From Ailanthus altissimus (lineage: Eukaryota; Streptophyta; Magnoliopsida; Sapindales; Simaroubaceae), in NCBI GenBank assembly GCA_946807835.1, contig OX327686.1, positions 16,244,001 to 16,308,000 on the forward strand: 64,000 bases of DNA, given 5' to 3'. The notes beneath the pieces are model-generated. The model saw only the letters and a program-made list of their open reading frames with translations. It did not search any database and was not told the DNA's origin. The position numbers and the translations under genes are program-made. Of this stretch, positions 25,220-37,508 are shown piece by piece. Position 1 is the stretch's first letter, and each line of letters starts with the position of its first letter.

Positions 25220-26865
25220 TGATGCGATATTTTTATATCTTAAAATAAAGTGCAAGTATACACTATCATCTACAAGTAATAAAGGGATAAAAGAATCGGA
25301 TGTCGAACTCATAGGAATAATTTCTACTCTTCTCCAAGTACTAAAATTATGACTTTCTAGTAATTATTCAGAAAAGTAAAATCTTAAGAATAAAAGTAAA
25401 AATTTGAAAGCAATGACACAATAGAAATTTGGAAGATAGCAATATAGAAAAAACTTAAAGTTAATACCATCTCTCAATATGCTATCTAATGATTAATCTT
25501 CAAATATTTAAATCCCTTAGTTCTTGTTATTGATCAAGATAATAATGTATTTACAAACCTCTCCCAAGGTCATGCAAGTATACCTTAATTTACCAAACAC
25601 ATATATTCCTATGGTATTTTTAATAATTAAGATTCATTAAGTACAGGTCTTATTGATCATACATGCCAATTAGGTATATTTCTATTCTAATTTAAAACTT
25701 CCATATGCAACATTGAATGTTACTCTACAATCATGTATCAAATTATCTAGGTCTAAATATAATGATGCCTCTTCTAAGTTCATCAAAATATTACCAATTC
25801 ATTCACCATATATTGGCCAAATATATTGAAGCATTAAGAACAAGTAATTTGAATATGTTTATTAAATATTAGAAAGATATGACAATTAAGTACACATATT
25901 AAGTTCAAGTATTAACCCTTGGAAAGAAAATTATTTTATGGCTATAAGAGAACAACGAAAAAAATAATAAGAAAATATGATACAATCAATAGTAAACTTA
26001 TATAAATGAACATGGTTTGTGTTAATGTTTGCAAAGAATTTGGTCATATCAAATATAAGTATTATCAAATGTGTTATATTTTACATATCTTCCGATTGAT
26101 TGTTTGGGATGTGAAACTTTCAATTGAGTTATAAATATTGAATCAAAGTGTAGAGTAAATTTATAAAGAATAATTGTGATTCTCGAAGCCTTGCTTGCAT
26201 CATTATAAGACATGTCCCTCAAGTTATGGATAATTCTATCTCATCCAATTAAACCAATTAATTAATTTTCTCCTTTACTGATGCTTTAATATTTTACTTC
26301 ACCAACCTATTTTGCCAAAAGCTTCCTCGTCAGATTGACACCTTAATCTATACTGCGATAGCCGCATTACATTTTGAGTGTAAATAGAGTCTCTTGAGTA
26401 TCTTGTGTCTTCTTGGATGATCTCTAAAGGTTGGGGATGAGTGGTCTTTTATGGCAATTGATTTGAGCTTGAAATCTCCAATTCTTGTCAGGTTAAGAGT
26501 TGCACTTTAGCTAGGGCGCTATCATGCTATCACTGGGGCACTATATTCAAAAAGCTGTATCTTAGAATGGTAAGGACAGAGTGCTGGGGTGCTCACTGTG
26601 GTTGGAACAGTTGCTGATCAGCGCTGGAGCAAAAATATAAGACTTATTTAGGTTTTAATTCTAATTTTCTTATTTTGTTCAAAATCTCAGCACTAGAGCA
26701 AAACCTCATATAGTGCTGGGGTGACAAATGCATATTTTGAGTAATTTTCATTTTAGGTCTCTATAAATGAACAATAATGCACACAAATAGCCATTTATTC
26801 TAATAAAATAATAAATTATCAAAATAAAAATATGAGAAAATAAAATGATAAATATATCCTTATAA
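25220..26865 (-). repeat. 3' LTR of element A, chimeric with an E-family LTR segment
   Basis: It starts TGATGCGATATTT, as does the solo LTR at 49443-50820, and the two align to about 25990 and again from about 26387. Between, 25997-26386 is instead the 3' end of an E-family LTR (compare 44360-44757: GATGTGAAA, CAATTGAGTTATAAATATTGA, AAGCTTCCTCGT, GCGATAGC). The matching middle of the A LTR is missing, so this is a replacement and not a simple insertion. Confidence 0.75.
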
Positions 26866-26890
26866 AATTCTCCCAAACTTAAACACTTGC
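26866..26890 (-). promoter_or_regulatory. Polypurine tract of element A
   Basis: On the minus strand AAGTTTGGGAGAATT lies immediately before the LTR, with the preceding GAACAAGCAAGTGTTT matching the standard context. Confidence 0.65.
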
Positions 26891-28083
26891 TTGTTCTCAA
26901 GCAATATAATAAAAATCAAGAAAGAAATAAGGGGTTATACTTGACTCAAATAACAAACAAAGAAAACAAAATAAAAACATGCTAGGTTAGTAAGATGATC
27001 AAAATTATTGTCTCAAAAGCTGTTTAAATAGTACAAATCTTAAGGTAGATAAATAACTATTAACAATTTTAGTTATCTTTATTTAGTCCTTTATTCTTTC
27101 TAAAAAATAATCACTATGTGTGTGTGCGTGTAAGCAGTAAGTAATAGTTAAACCATATTTTGATTTTCTTTATACTTAAGTTTGTACAAAAACAAATGAT
27201 GTATTGGCCTTTGAATTGTATAATGACACTTCCATAGGTTCGTCTTTTCTACCACTCCCCACTAATGTAGAAAATTATATGTCTATGGATCGATTTAGGA
27301 ATTTACTTAGCTTGTAACATAAGGCTAGGGTTAAGGTGGGATAAAAAAATAAATAAATTGAAGTTCAAATCACACTATATACACTTAGATTGACCTAGAA
27401 ACTTCTTGATATTTCTTTTCCTTGAATTATCGCATCCCATGAACTTATTGTATTCCCATCTTTCTTTTCAACCACTTTTTCAAAGAATATCTTTCTCTTA
27501 AGCTGGGGATATTATTTTTTCCTTCTTTTTTCTTTTTATTTTTTGAATACCCTCAAACTTAGATTAACAAATACCATTAAAACTTATTTTCTTATACCAC
27601 CACAACCTTTTCCTTTCAAGAATATTTCTAAGCAAATACAAGGTTTATGGTGTTACGGGTAAATTTTCTAGAAAAAAAAACTTTAAGTTTTAGGCTTGTA
27701 ATGTGGTTAAACAGAAAAAAGGGTCATTAAGCTCAAAATGGGTAATTAAAGATAAATATACTATTAAGGTAGGCTAGAAAGGCTCAATCGATTCAAAGAT
27801 GGCCTAACGTCATTTTCCTATTCATAGGTTTCTTAGAATTTTTCCTTATGTAATAATTAAAGACAATTTCTTGAATGTCAGTCTTCAAGACAATGTCTCA
27901 GCGCTGAGCGAAAACTCGTGTAGCACTAGGGCGACATATACATATTTTGAGTATTTTTGCATTTCAATCAAGTCCCTATAAATAAACAATAATGCATAAG
28001 AATATCCATTTATTCTTATAAAAAATAAATTATGAGAATAAAAATATAAAAAAATAAATAACAAATATGTCCTTATCAAGTTG

Positions 28084-29330
28084 CCTCTTAAGAAGCGATT
28101 GATTTAACATCGTTAACTTGACGGTGTGAGTCCTTAGTTACTTAGGCTCAATAAGATTGATGCTGAATTTTTGTCAATCGATGTGTCCTCCTTGGTAATA
28201 CAAGGAAAGAACTAAATGTTGATTTTCTGTCGATCGATGTGTTCTTATACGCTTAAAGATGGAACTTGTCCATGGCGTTGAGCTGAAGCAGGCATTTCTT
28301 TCCTACTTCTTAGAGATCAAAGTTAAGGGCTTTAATAGCCCAGTATGCTTTGTGTTTCAAACCTAAAGGTAGGTGACATGCCTTTCAAAAAATTAAATCG
28401 ATTGGAGACATCTCAATGGGGGGTTTTGTATACAATGCAATATGCTCAAAAAGCGCTATATAAGTTTAATGCCCAATCCTTTTGGTTTGGCTTAACAATC
28501 TGCTCTAAGATCTACTTTTATTTCTTGATTGGAGACTTCCACTTGTTCGTTTATTTGGGGATGATATATAGTGGCTATCTTGTAGGGTGATCTGCTCTAT
28601 ATTTTAGCAAGAGGGCTAAGAAGAATTTATTGCAGAAATACGAGTCCTTATCACTTATGATCACTCTTAGATATCTTGTGAAAATGTTCTTTTTAAATAA
28701 TTTAATCACTGCTCTAGCCTTGTTAGTTGGTAACACTACTACCTCCACCTATTTTGAAATGTAATCCACCACTACAAGGATGCACTTATTGTTGTGAGAT
28801 GGTGGAAATAATCCCATAAAGTCTATGCACATATATTAATTTCTAGGATATTTTGTTGTGCATTTCATATTTTTTGGAGATGTTCCTCATCCGCTAACAC
28901 TTATTGCAACCTGCAACAAAAAAATATGCATATTTAAATATTGTGGACCAATACAAATTAGATTGAAGTACCTTTACTATTGTTTTTTTGCCCGCAAAAT
29001 GTCCATCATAAGTAGATGTATGACAATGGTGTAAGATTTCGTGAATCTCCTATTGAGGGAGACGTCTTCAAATATTTGGTCTGACATAATTTGAAAGGAA
29101 AGGCTCATCCCAATAGTAAAATTTTGTATTGCATAGGAACTTTGTCTTTTGCTGAAATATTAAATCAAAAGGTGTTAAGGCTATAAACTAAATAATCTAC
29201 AATATTAGCATACCAAAGGATCTCATGATGTCGTGTTGCAAAGAATTGCTCATCTAAAAATGTTTCATTGATTAAGATCTTCTCTTAGTTTTTATTCAGT
29301 GCTTTCAATCAAGAGAGATGATTAACTACT
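28084..29330 (-). pseudogene. Integrase of element B
   Basis: Minus-strand blocks are HHEIPWYANIVDYLV near 29230, then the region of CxxCQ-NIS (about 28920), HNNKCILVVVDYISK-like words near 28790-28740, VTKVNDVKSIA and the terminal words CTTAAGAGGCAA near 28085. KHKAYWAIKALNFDL is readable around 28340-28300. Several frame changes are needed. The pol end is separated from the rest of B by the insertion of element A. Confidence 0.75.
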
Positions 29331-30240
29331 TAATTCTTAACTCTTTTTCTATGCTTGATCTCAATGTCAAATTCTTGCAGCATTAAAATCCAGCTAATGA
29401 GCCTTGGCTTTGCATCTTTGTTGTTAATAAGGTATTTAATTGTTGAATGATCTGTGAAGTCTGTAATTTTGACTCTAATGAGGTAAGCTCAGAACTTGTC
29501 AAAGGCAAATACTACTGCAAGAAGTTCTTTTTCTGTGGTCGTGAAGTTGGACTGTGCATTAAGAGTCTTATTGGTATAGTAGATGATGTGAAAAACTTTC
29601 TCTCACCATTCTCCTAGTACATCTCCCACAACTATATCACTTGTATCACACATTACCTCAAAGAGTAATTTTAGTCAAGTGCTATGATGATCAGTGCAAT
29701 TGTGAGCTTCTTCTACAAAATTTCAAAGGCCTTAAGACATACTTCATTAAAATAAAACCGCACCTCCTTCTTCAGTAAGTTACATAAGGATTTGAAGATC
29801 TTGAAAAATTCTTTTATAAATCTTCTATAAAGTTTGGCTGTCCAAGAAAACTCCACACTCCTTTCATATTAGTCGGTGGGGGAAATTTCTCAATGCTTTC
29901 TATTTTTGCTTTATCAAACTCAATACCTTGAGCAGAAATTTTATGGCTTAAGACTATGCATTCTCCAAACACTAAAAATTTGTCCATAAATTCCTCCATG
30001 AAGTGCTCTATAATATCCAAGAAGAAGAGCATCATACACTGGTAAAAAGTTGTTGGAGCATTACATATACCGAATGGCATCATCCAGAAGGAAAATGTAT
30101 TGTAAAGGCATGTGAATATTATCTTTTCTTGATCCTTTAGGGGCAATTGCAATCTGATTATAGCTAAAGTATCCATCTAAGAAACAATAATACTAATGTC
30201 CGACTAACTTATCCAGTTGGACAGAAACTATTACTAGTAA
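29330..30240 (-). pseudogene. Reverse transcriptase and RNase H of element B, N-terminally deleted
   Basis: The RT part reads DQEKIIFTCLYNTF, WMMPFGICNAPTTFYQCMM, FMEEFMDKFLVFGE and ISAQGIEFDKAKIE. The catalytic second aspartate of xMDD has become lysine (FMDK). Upstream, the region between the protease linker and YYCFLDGYFSYNQIAIAP (about 30190) is missing, a deletion of most of the RT fingers. RNase H follows: FEVMCDTSDIVVGDVLG, TTEKELLAVVFAFDKF, TDHSTIKYLINNKDAKPRL and LMLQEFDIEIKHRK. Confidence 0.82.
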
Positions 30241-30639
30241 TGTAAAAGACTCTCTAAGGAATACATATCTCAAGTGTTAAGTAATGGTTTCGGCTTTAAC
30301 TTGGGAGGTTCTTCAATAGAAGGCTTAGTGTAAGCATGCTTGCCCTTTGGTTTGTCTTGAGGTTCAACTCTCATCTTGAATTCGTCACATTTAAAAGAAT
30401 GACTTAATGTTTGTTAGTACTATTGAGCTTCAAATCTCTCTACCTCTTCCTCATTCACTACAGCATCTTTTAGAAAATCTTGAATGCTATACTTGTTGAA
30501 GACTTCTTGAACTTCTTTATCAATATCATCAATGTTCAAGCATTCCTCTTCCTCATTTGTCCCTTTCATGGCTTTAAACACATTGAATATTACTTATTCA
30601 TTCTGAACCCTCATAGTTAATTCCCTTTTTTATACATCA

Positions 30640-31090
30640 ATAAGGGTTCTTTCTATAGCTAGCAATGGCCTTCCTAGTACCATAGGTACTTCACGGTTCT
30701 CTTCTATGTTCAACACTATAAAATCCACACACAAAAAATGAATTTATCAACCTTTACCAAAATATTTCCAATAATGCCCTTTGGATAAATGAGTAAATGA
30801 TTGGCTAGTTGCAAGGAGACATTTGTAGGTTTGACCTTCCCCAAACCTAACTTCTTATAGATGGATAATAGTATTAGGTTAATGCTAATGCCTAAATCAC
30901 ATAAGGCTCTCCCAAAGAATTATTGCCCAATTGTGCATGGTATAGTGAAACTGCTTGGATTTTCAACTTCGGTGGCAATTTCTTTTGCAAGATTGTACTA
31001 CATTCTTCAATAAGTGCTATAGTTTCAAAATTTGTTAGTCTCATCTTCTTAAATAGGATATCTTTTATAAACTTCACATAACTTGGCATT
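30640..31090 (-). pseudogene. Protease region of element B
   Basis: MPSYVKFIKDILFKK, ALIEECSTILQKKLPPKL, ALCDLGISINLILLSI, FVVKVDKF-like words and VPMVLGRPLLAIERTLIDV read in order on the minus strand. The active-site triplet DLG is kept here (about 30890), unlike in element F. A linker VFKAMKGTNEEEECLNIDDID follows toward RT. Confidence 0.78.
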
Positions 31091-31299
31091 TGATTTAGAG
31101 CATCCGTAAAATGTATGCTAATATAAAATTTCTTAAAGATATCTAGAAACTTTGAGAACTACTTGTCTAGCTTCTGTTTCTATAGCCTTTACAGGAATGG
31201 TGGAAGTGGATGAAGAGGTTGTACTATATATTTCTATTATTTTTTACTATTATGTACTATTGCAACAGTACTTTTTTGGCTTTTTTTTGCATCTTTCTA

Positions 31300-32630
31300 C
31301 TGCTGCACTTCATGTTCTGTAGTATTTTTTGCACTTTTCTAAATTTTTGCACTATTTTTTGCATCTCTTATTGCATCATTCTTCCTTTTCTATGTCACCA
31401 AACTGCAAATCTTTACCACTTCTCAAAGAGATAGCTATACAAGGCTCTTTATCTCCTTTTGGATTGGTTTCAGTATTGCTTGTAAGGTCCTATGAGGTCG
31501 GTTATTTAGGGCTGTAACAAGCTGCCCTATTTGAGTCTCACAAATCTTCAAGGATTTAGAATGGCATCATTGGACTTTATATACTGCATGAACATATTCT
31601 CCAAAACTAGCTTCATCTCTTGTAAGGGATGAAATCCAAACAGATTTGTTGGTTTAGATGACTACCTTTGGTTGTTACTCCAAGAGACATTTTGATGATT
31701 CCTCCTCCCTAGATTATAATAGTTCGAATGTGAAATATTCTGTTGCCTATTATAATTCCCTATATGCTGACTCTATGCATTGCCGATTTATGTAATTATC
31801 ACTACAAAAGTCACAAAGTCATATTCTAATTCTTGATGGCATTCATAGCATCAAACTTTTTTTGATAACATGTTGATTTATATAGTTAATGGGTTGAATG
31901 CATCGAAGTCATGAACTTCGGTAATCTTTTTTGATGTAACTCTTTTAGTAGGCCATTGGTAACTATTTAACATCATCTCCTCCAATAGATTATATGCGTT
32001 ATCTCTTGACTTATTCATTAAAGCCCCTCTAGCAGTGGTATCTATAATGGTCCTTCAATGACCTACTGGTCCATTGTAGAATGTTTGGACTAATAACCAT
32101 TTAGGAATCCCATGGTGATGATATTTTCTCAATATGTCCTTAAAACACTCTTATGCCTCATATAATGACTCGCCATCAATTTGAATAAATAAAGTGATGT
32201 CATTTCTCATCTTTGTTATCTTTGCTGGTAGAAAAAATTTTGCTAAAAACTTCTACGCTAGGTCATTCCTGTCGATATTGATCTAGACGGTAATGATATC
32301 AAGCAATTATTGGCTTTATCCCTCAATGAGAAATGGGATAGTCAAGTCTGATGGTTTTGTTTGAGACTCTATTGAACTTGAATGTATCATAAATCTCTAG
32401 GAATTCACAATGTACATGTTAAGATCATCATTTGGAGCATCGTTGAACTGTGCAGAGTACTTTAGCATTTAAATAGTACTCAGCTTGATCTCAAAGTTAT
32501 TTGCATTGACAGACGGGGGTCGAATACTAGACCAACTACTCTATGTTGTAGGAATAACATAATCCTTTAAAGTTCTTTGCTCAACCAAAGGCTCATATAT
32601 AGGATTATTGATGTTGCCATTATCTTCCAT
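31300..32630 (-). pseudogene. gag: gag of element B
   Basis: ATG at 32630 begins MEDNGNINNPIYEPL, then RTLKDYVIPT, RPPSVNANNFEIK and QFNDAPNDDLNMYIVN. The core reads KFLAKFFLPAKITKMRNDI, FIQIDGESLYEA, CFKDILRKYHHHGIPKWL, VQTFYNGPVG, TIIDTTARGALMNKS, DNAYNLLEEMMLNSYQWPT and FDAFNPL. This is the Athila/Tat gag in standard order. No complete CCHC knuckle was found (a CYECHQELEYDF-like remnant near 31830). Stops interrupt it. Confidence 0.85.
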
Positions 32631-32836
32631 GTTTCTGTGTTGATGTTGTTCATGTCAAAGTTTTCAGAATATTCTTTCAATCTCAAAACCAAAAGAATTC
32701 AAATCTTTGCTTTTGGTTCTTTGCATAAACTATCAAAATTTAAAATAATTAAAAGTAAATAATACTAAAAAACAAAATGTGAATTAAAAGCAAGATAGTT
32801 TAGTATTAGAACTGATCTAAGAATAATTAGAAATAG

Positions 32837-32854
32837 TCTCTAGCAATAGCACCA
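32837..32854 (-). promoter_or_regulatory. Decayed tRNA-Asp primer-binding site of element B
   Basis: Minus-strand TGGTGCTATTGCTAGAGA lies 6 bp from the LTR end. The family sequence is TGGCGCCGTTGCCGGGGA. All six differences are C-to-T or G-to-A, including those at every CpG. Confidence 0.75.
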
Positions 32855-32860
32855 AAAAAT

Positions 32861-34219
32861 TGATGGACGCAATAATAGCTAAGTGCAAGTGCACATTATC
32901 GTATCAACCAATATAGGGATGAAGTCTAGATATCATTCCCACAATGACTTATTTAAACTATTTCTTTCAATCAGTACTAAAATTAGTCTTACTTTAACTT
33001 TTATCTAGATGAATCAAGACATGAATTGTATCTAATTCACCTAATTCTATCAAATTAAATCAATTTTAATTAAAAAAAATAAAGGTTAAGTTCACCAATT
33101 AAAGGCAATACAGGGTTTCAACTTATTCCCTAATATGTCATTGAATTTATTAATCTCTTAGTTAATATTGCACTAACAAAATTATTAGATGGACTTTAAT
33201 CTCATCATAAGTCTTTGTCGATGAGCGAGTGACTATACTACACCTTAACAATTATTTATATGTCTATGGTAATCCGAATATAATGAAATTAATTAAGAAC
33301 AAGTCTAATTGATATCATATATTCCATCTAGGTATCCTTCTATCCTATATGGAACTCATAGCTATCACCATATAATTATACATCAAACTATCTTAGGATA
33401 AACACATAAATTTCTCTTTCACGTTCATTAGGGTTCCTTGATCATTCAATAAATTGACCAGATGTGATGAAAGTATTAAACATAAGATAGAATGAAACAA
33501 TAGTTCATAAACTAAGAGAGTCAATAAAATCCAACTACATATTAGGTTCAAAAGTTTAACCATAGATCAAAATAATTTAGTTCATCATGAATCCAAGAGT
33601 ATCAAAGAAATTAATCAAAGACATCATGAACAAGATTATAATGGCAATAGAAGAAAAGAAACTAAACACGAACATGCCTTGGATTGCTTCTCTCTCTCTC
33701 TCTTTTGAGTGATGCAATGTCTTGATTCTTAAATCTCTAATTCTTTTGCTTTGATCTCTTATTTTTATGATGCTTTTTTATTTGCCCTAGTTTACCTCTG
33801 ATATTCTCTGCCTTTGACTGTGAAAATGGATGCTTTTTATAGGTCCTCGTAACTTTAAAGATGCGAGATTTTGAATTCAAGTTGAAATAGGATACAAAAG
33901 ATAGGGTTTATTTTATCGCACATGGTGCAAGACCTAGAAAAGGTCAAGTGGTGGAGCATGTCTGGGTGCTACAACATCTGGGTGGTGGGCATTGCGGTGC
34001 TCAGGTCTTTATCATGGGCACCGCAATGATGAGCCTATGTTACCGGCTCATCTTTTTTTCATTCGTTTAATGCCCAATTTATCTAGTATCTTCATGCCTT
34101 GGGTTGTAAACTTATATATGATAATAAAATAACCTCAATTAAATGGTCAAATATTCATGATTTAGAGTAAAATCTAGTCCAGGAGTATAAATATTAGTCT
34201 ATATATTAAAACCTTATCA
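32861..34219 (-). repeat. 5' LTR of element B
   Basis: On the plus strand it runs from TGATGGACGCAATAATAGC to AAACCTTATCA. It matches 20312-21674 throughout. The target duplication CTTCA follows at 34220. A minus-strand TATA-like CCTATAAAAAGC is near 33832-33843. Confidence 0.88.
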
Positions 34220-35200
34220 CTTCAACGTATCAACCAACTACAAATTGATGTCTATATTGATTTTCTTTTGGTTGTATTATGTTTATTTTATTTCCAACCA
34301 TAATTCTCTTGTTATCATAAACTAAATTTATTTTCTGGAGTTATTACTTGAACTAGATATGTGTGCTTAATTGTTAGATCTTTTTAATATTTATTTGAAT
34401 TCAATTTTTTTTATTCAAATTATTTATTCTTAATGCTTCATTATAGATTACAAATATTGTGACTAAATTGGGAATACTTTGATAAACTGGAAAAAGACAT
34501 CATTCTATTTAGACCTTGATAATTTGATATATGATTGTCGAAAAATTTATAAGTTCTAATTTAGGATAGAGATATACCTAATTGACATGTATGGTCAATA
34601 AGAATTATTCTTAATGAATCTTGATTTTTTACAATTACCATAGAGATATAAGTATTTGGTAAATTGAGATATACTTGCTTAACCTTGAGAGAAGCTTATG
34701 AATACATTATGACCAATAATAAGAATTAAGAAATTTAAATATTAAAGGATTAATCTTTAGAAAACATACTGAAGGATAGTAATTAACTCTAGGCTTTCTC
34801 TATATTACTATCTTCTTGAGTTATTTAAGTTGTGTTATTTATTTTTTGTACTTCTTTATTTTATTATTTGCAAATTGAGGATTTGGTTTTCTGGATAATT
34901 ACTTAAAACACACAATTTTAATACTTGGTTAAGAACAATATTTATCTCTAAGGGTTCGACATTCGACTTTATAAGTCTCTATATTACTATTTATGATAGC
35001 GTATACTTGCACTTAATTTTATGCCTAGAAAATATACAAACAGTTGAAGCACCAAACAATATGGGCTATTAAGAAGTTGAACTTTGATTTCATGGCATCC
35101 AAGGAGCAATGCTTGTTACAACTCATAGAGTTGGAAGAATTCTATAATGATGCTTATGATAATGTTTAGATTTATAAGTCACGATTCAAGAAATGGTATG

Positions 35201-36514
35201 TGATAAAGTTTAATTAGATTTAATATTTTTATCTTCCAAACTTAATATTTTTTTCATTTAAATTAATATTATTTGAATTTTTTATATGCTTTATTATTAT
35301 TTTATAGATTTAGAGTCAATGGAGCAAATAAAGATAAAAGTTCAAAGAAAATAAAGCAAAAGATCAAAATTACTGTAGTAAGTATTTACAGCAAATTATG
35401 AATAGTAATTATGAACAGTGATTTTGTTAAAGTACTCAAGTCAGTGTCTTCAACACCTCAGCTCTAAAAAATGAATGTCCTGGTGCCTATTCAACTAAGA
35501 AGATCCCTAAACCATCTTGGACACGAAATTGCCCTTATTTGCAGCCATAAAACTTATAAGTAAGAGACTTTTGAAGTCAAAATTATATATAACAAGAGAA
35601 AGCACAAAAGAAAACAAAATTTAAGGAGTTTAGAACTTAATGTGAAGATTGAAGAAGAAGAAGAAGATTCAATAGCAAGTTAGAGAGAGAAAGTGAAGAA
35701 TCAACTACTACTATTTGTTTTCTTCTCTTACTTATATCTTTTGTTTTTCTTCATTATGTGTATCAATTTATGTTCTAAAACTCTACTTTTTATCATGACT
35801 TGAGTTTTTATATCCAAGGTTACAACTTTGAACTTGATCTGTAATTAAATTTAAATTTTTTTCTTATTTTTATAAACTCAATAATAGAATTATTTAATTA
35901 TTTTATGCTTAATGCTTTCTAGTTACTTAATAACTAATTAGATTGTTGTAGGAACCCTAATGAACTTGACAAAGAAATTTAGGTGTTGGCCTTGAATAAT
36001 TTGATATAAGATTATAGCGTAACAATTATGAGTTTCGTATAGGATAAACATATACCGACATGGCATATATGGTATTAGTAGGTCAGTTCTTAATGAATCT
36101 TATTCTTATTTTATTACCATAGACATATAGGTAATTGTTAGAGTAAGATATAGTCACTTGACCATTGATAGAGGCTTTTGACAATATTAAGGATTTAGCT
36201 AATATTTTTTACTGTGGGACTAACTTAAGAAAAAATTAATTAGTTTAACTAAAATGGATAGTTGAAACTTTAGGTTTTATCTATTATTGGTGCCTCTATC
36301 TTATTATATTTAACCTTTTCTATTTTATTAGTTTTATGTTTATTTATATTAGATTACTTATCTTTTGAGTTTTATTCATCTAAATAAAAGTAAGAAGACG
36401 GAATTTTAGTACTTAACATAACAATAACAATAGTTCCTCATGGGAACAATACTTTACTCAATATTTATTAATTGTTTACAATAGTGTACACTTGCACTTT
36501 AGTATGACACAACA
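35201..36514 (+). mobile_element. Solo LTR C2
   Basis: It starts TGATAAAGTTTAATTAG and ends near GACACAACA. It matches the three parts of C1. Flanks are GTATG (35196-35200) and ACATG (36515-36519), differing by two transitions. Removing it rejoins the F integrase as KKWY-DK. A (GAA)n run lies at 35654-35670. It is only about 147 bp of integrase away from C1. Confidence 0.8.
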
Positions 36515-36740
36515 ACATGACAAATAAATCTAGAGGCGTAAGTCTCTAATAGGTCAATAAGTGCTCTTCTTTAACTCTCGGATGAGGTCTTTCTTAAGAA
36601 AGTTAAAATGAAGATGGTTGGGGCCATTCAAAATCAAGTAAGTATTTCCATATGGCACTATTGCATTGTAAGGCGATGAGGGGAGATTGTTCTGTGTCAA
36701 TAGAAAAAAGGCTTAACCTTTATTTCGGTGGGCAAGATTG

Positions 36741-37508
36741 AAAAATGGCAAATATTATTCTTGAGAAACCCAATTGAGCAAAGACATGATCAAGTCTAGC
36801 TAGGGACGTTAAATCTAGCATTTATTGGGATGCAACCTAAGAAATTTGAGTATCTTATTTTGTGTTTATTGTAAAAAAAAAAAAGAAAGGCAAATAGTAT
36901 GTGGGCACGGCAACCAAAACAACCAGGTCGTACCGCTATTTTAAGGGCTCAACTGAGGCGCCCAAGTAGAACCTAAAAGCTGTAACGTGGGCTAAGCCAT
37001 GCTGTGGTGCCACTACTTGGGCAAAGTGCTCAAAATGCCCAAGTGTTGGTGCCGTGATGCCAACCTGAAAATAAACCAACCCACCCCCCTATCAAATTCA
37101 CTCAAAAATCTTCATTACTTCTCACTAAATTTGAAAAAAAAAATCAAGTCCTAAGAAGGGAATTTTTAATTTTACAAGGAGGCCATTAATGGAGTCTCAA
37201 ACACATGAGATATTAAAGAGATGATTATGTAAGTTTAGTTCATCTTAATACCCAACTAGGCTTGTTAAGTTGTGAGACTTAGAAATTGTAGTGAATTGAA
37301 TTTGGTGGTATGGTTAATTTATGGAAGTGTAGTGAGTGAATTTGTAATATATGAAGAAATGTATAGGTTTGTAGTGCGATTTGGTATTTGTTGTTGAATT
37401 ATATTGAATTGGTGAATTAGAATGTGGTTGATGAATTAGACTGAACTTGTGTGTCATTAAGTTGTCGAAAGTGGATTTTGTTGTGTTGGATCGCTTAGAA
37501 CTCCGGCA
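36741..37508 (+). other. Spacer between pol and post-pol ORF of element F
   Basis: The last pol residues (FLRNPIEQRHDQ-like) end near 36790, and a poly-A run is at about 36868. 36893-37080 is GC-rich with words like GGCACGGCAACC, GAGGCGCCCAAG and GGTGCCGTGATGCCAACC. Open frames here (for example on the minus strand, 37314-37571) are not considered genes. Confidence 0.55.

Larger units (their letters stand above)
25220..28078 (-). mobile_element. Element A: internally deleted gypsy element within element B
   Basis: From right to left (its own direction) there is the first 200 bp or so of a 5' LTR (28078-27876, starting TGATAAGGACATATTTG), a large deletion, about 1 kb of 3' untranslated sequence, a polypurine tract (26866-26890) and a 3' LTR (25220-26865). 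Gag and pol are gone. Flanks are GGCTG (25215-25219) and AGTTG (28079-28083), which differ by two transitions. Skipping the element rejoins GAGGCAACCCAAG, the usual end of pol in this group, so the insertion point is well supported. Confidence 0.78.
20312..34219 (-). mobile_element. Element B: complete minus-strand Athila-like Ty3/gypsy element
   Basis: Two LTRs of almost equal length (1363 and 1359 bp) with TG...CA ends are enclosed by a perfect duplication CTTCA (20307-20311 and 34220-34224). On the minus strand it has a decayed tRNA-Asp primer site next to the 5' LTR, then gag, protease, RT, RNase H, integrase, a post-pol ORF and a polypurine tract beside the 3' LTR. It is full length in layout, but the RT N-terminus is deleted and all frames are broken. 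Element A is inserted just after the end of its pol. Confidence 0.9.
18434..35053 (+). mobile_element. Solo LTR C1, carrying two further nested insertions
   Basis: 18434-18726, 20034-20311 and 34220-35053 together are a second copy of the LTR at 35201-36514. Shared stretches include TTTTATATGCTTTATT followed by TAGGTTTAAAG, the AAAGAAAATAAAG run, and near the end GATAGCGTATACTTGCACTT. The two gaps are a solo LTR (18727-20033) and element B (20312-34219). It lies inside the integrase of F, whose reading resumes at 35055. The exact termini are uncertain by about 10 bp and no clean target duplication is seen. Confidence 0.75.
17560..36740 (+). pseudogene. Integrase of element F, in three pieces
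   Basis: Piece one, 17560-18433, has MEVFPNEQLL, DDPILFKKCFDKI, FYWLTLF, TCYYCQCMENISKRYELP, GSFLSPFIQ-like blocks, LVVDYVYKWVKVITTSTNYAKVVLKFLHQNIFTIFGTF and LVFEKARYLLIEDKHKLY. Piece two, 35055-35200, has IWAIKKLNFDF and LLQLIELEEFYNDAYDN, ending KKWY. Piece three, 36515-36740, has VLLFNSRMRSFL, RWLGPFKI and VFPYGTIAL. The joins fall where solo LTR C1 (with everything nested in it) and solo LTR C2 sit. Stops and frameshifts are throughout. The overall span listed includes the insertions. Confidence 0.85.

Noticed and set aside
31210..31434. Hydrophobic open frame on the plus strand
   Set aside because: It is the complement of the gag spacer of element B.
18434..36514. C1 and C2 as the two LTRs of a single element
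   Set aside because: The only sequence between them is integrase of element F, and the large content of C1 is explained by nested insertions.
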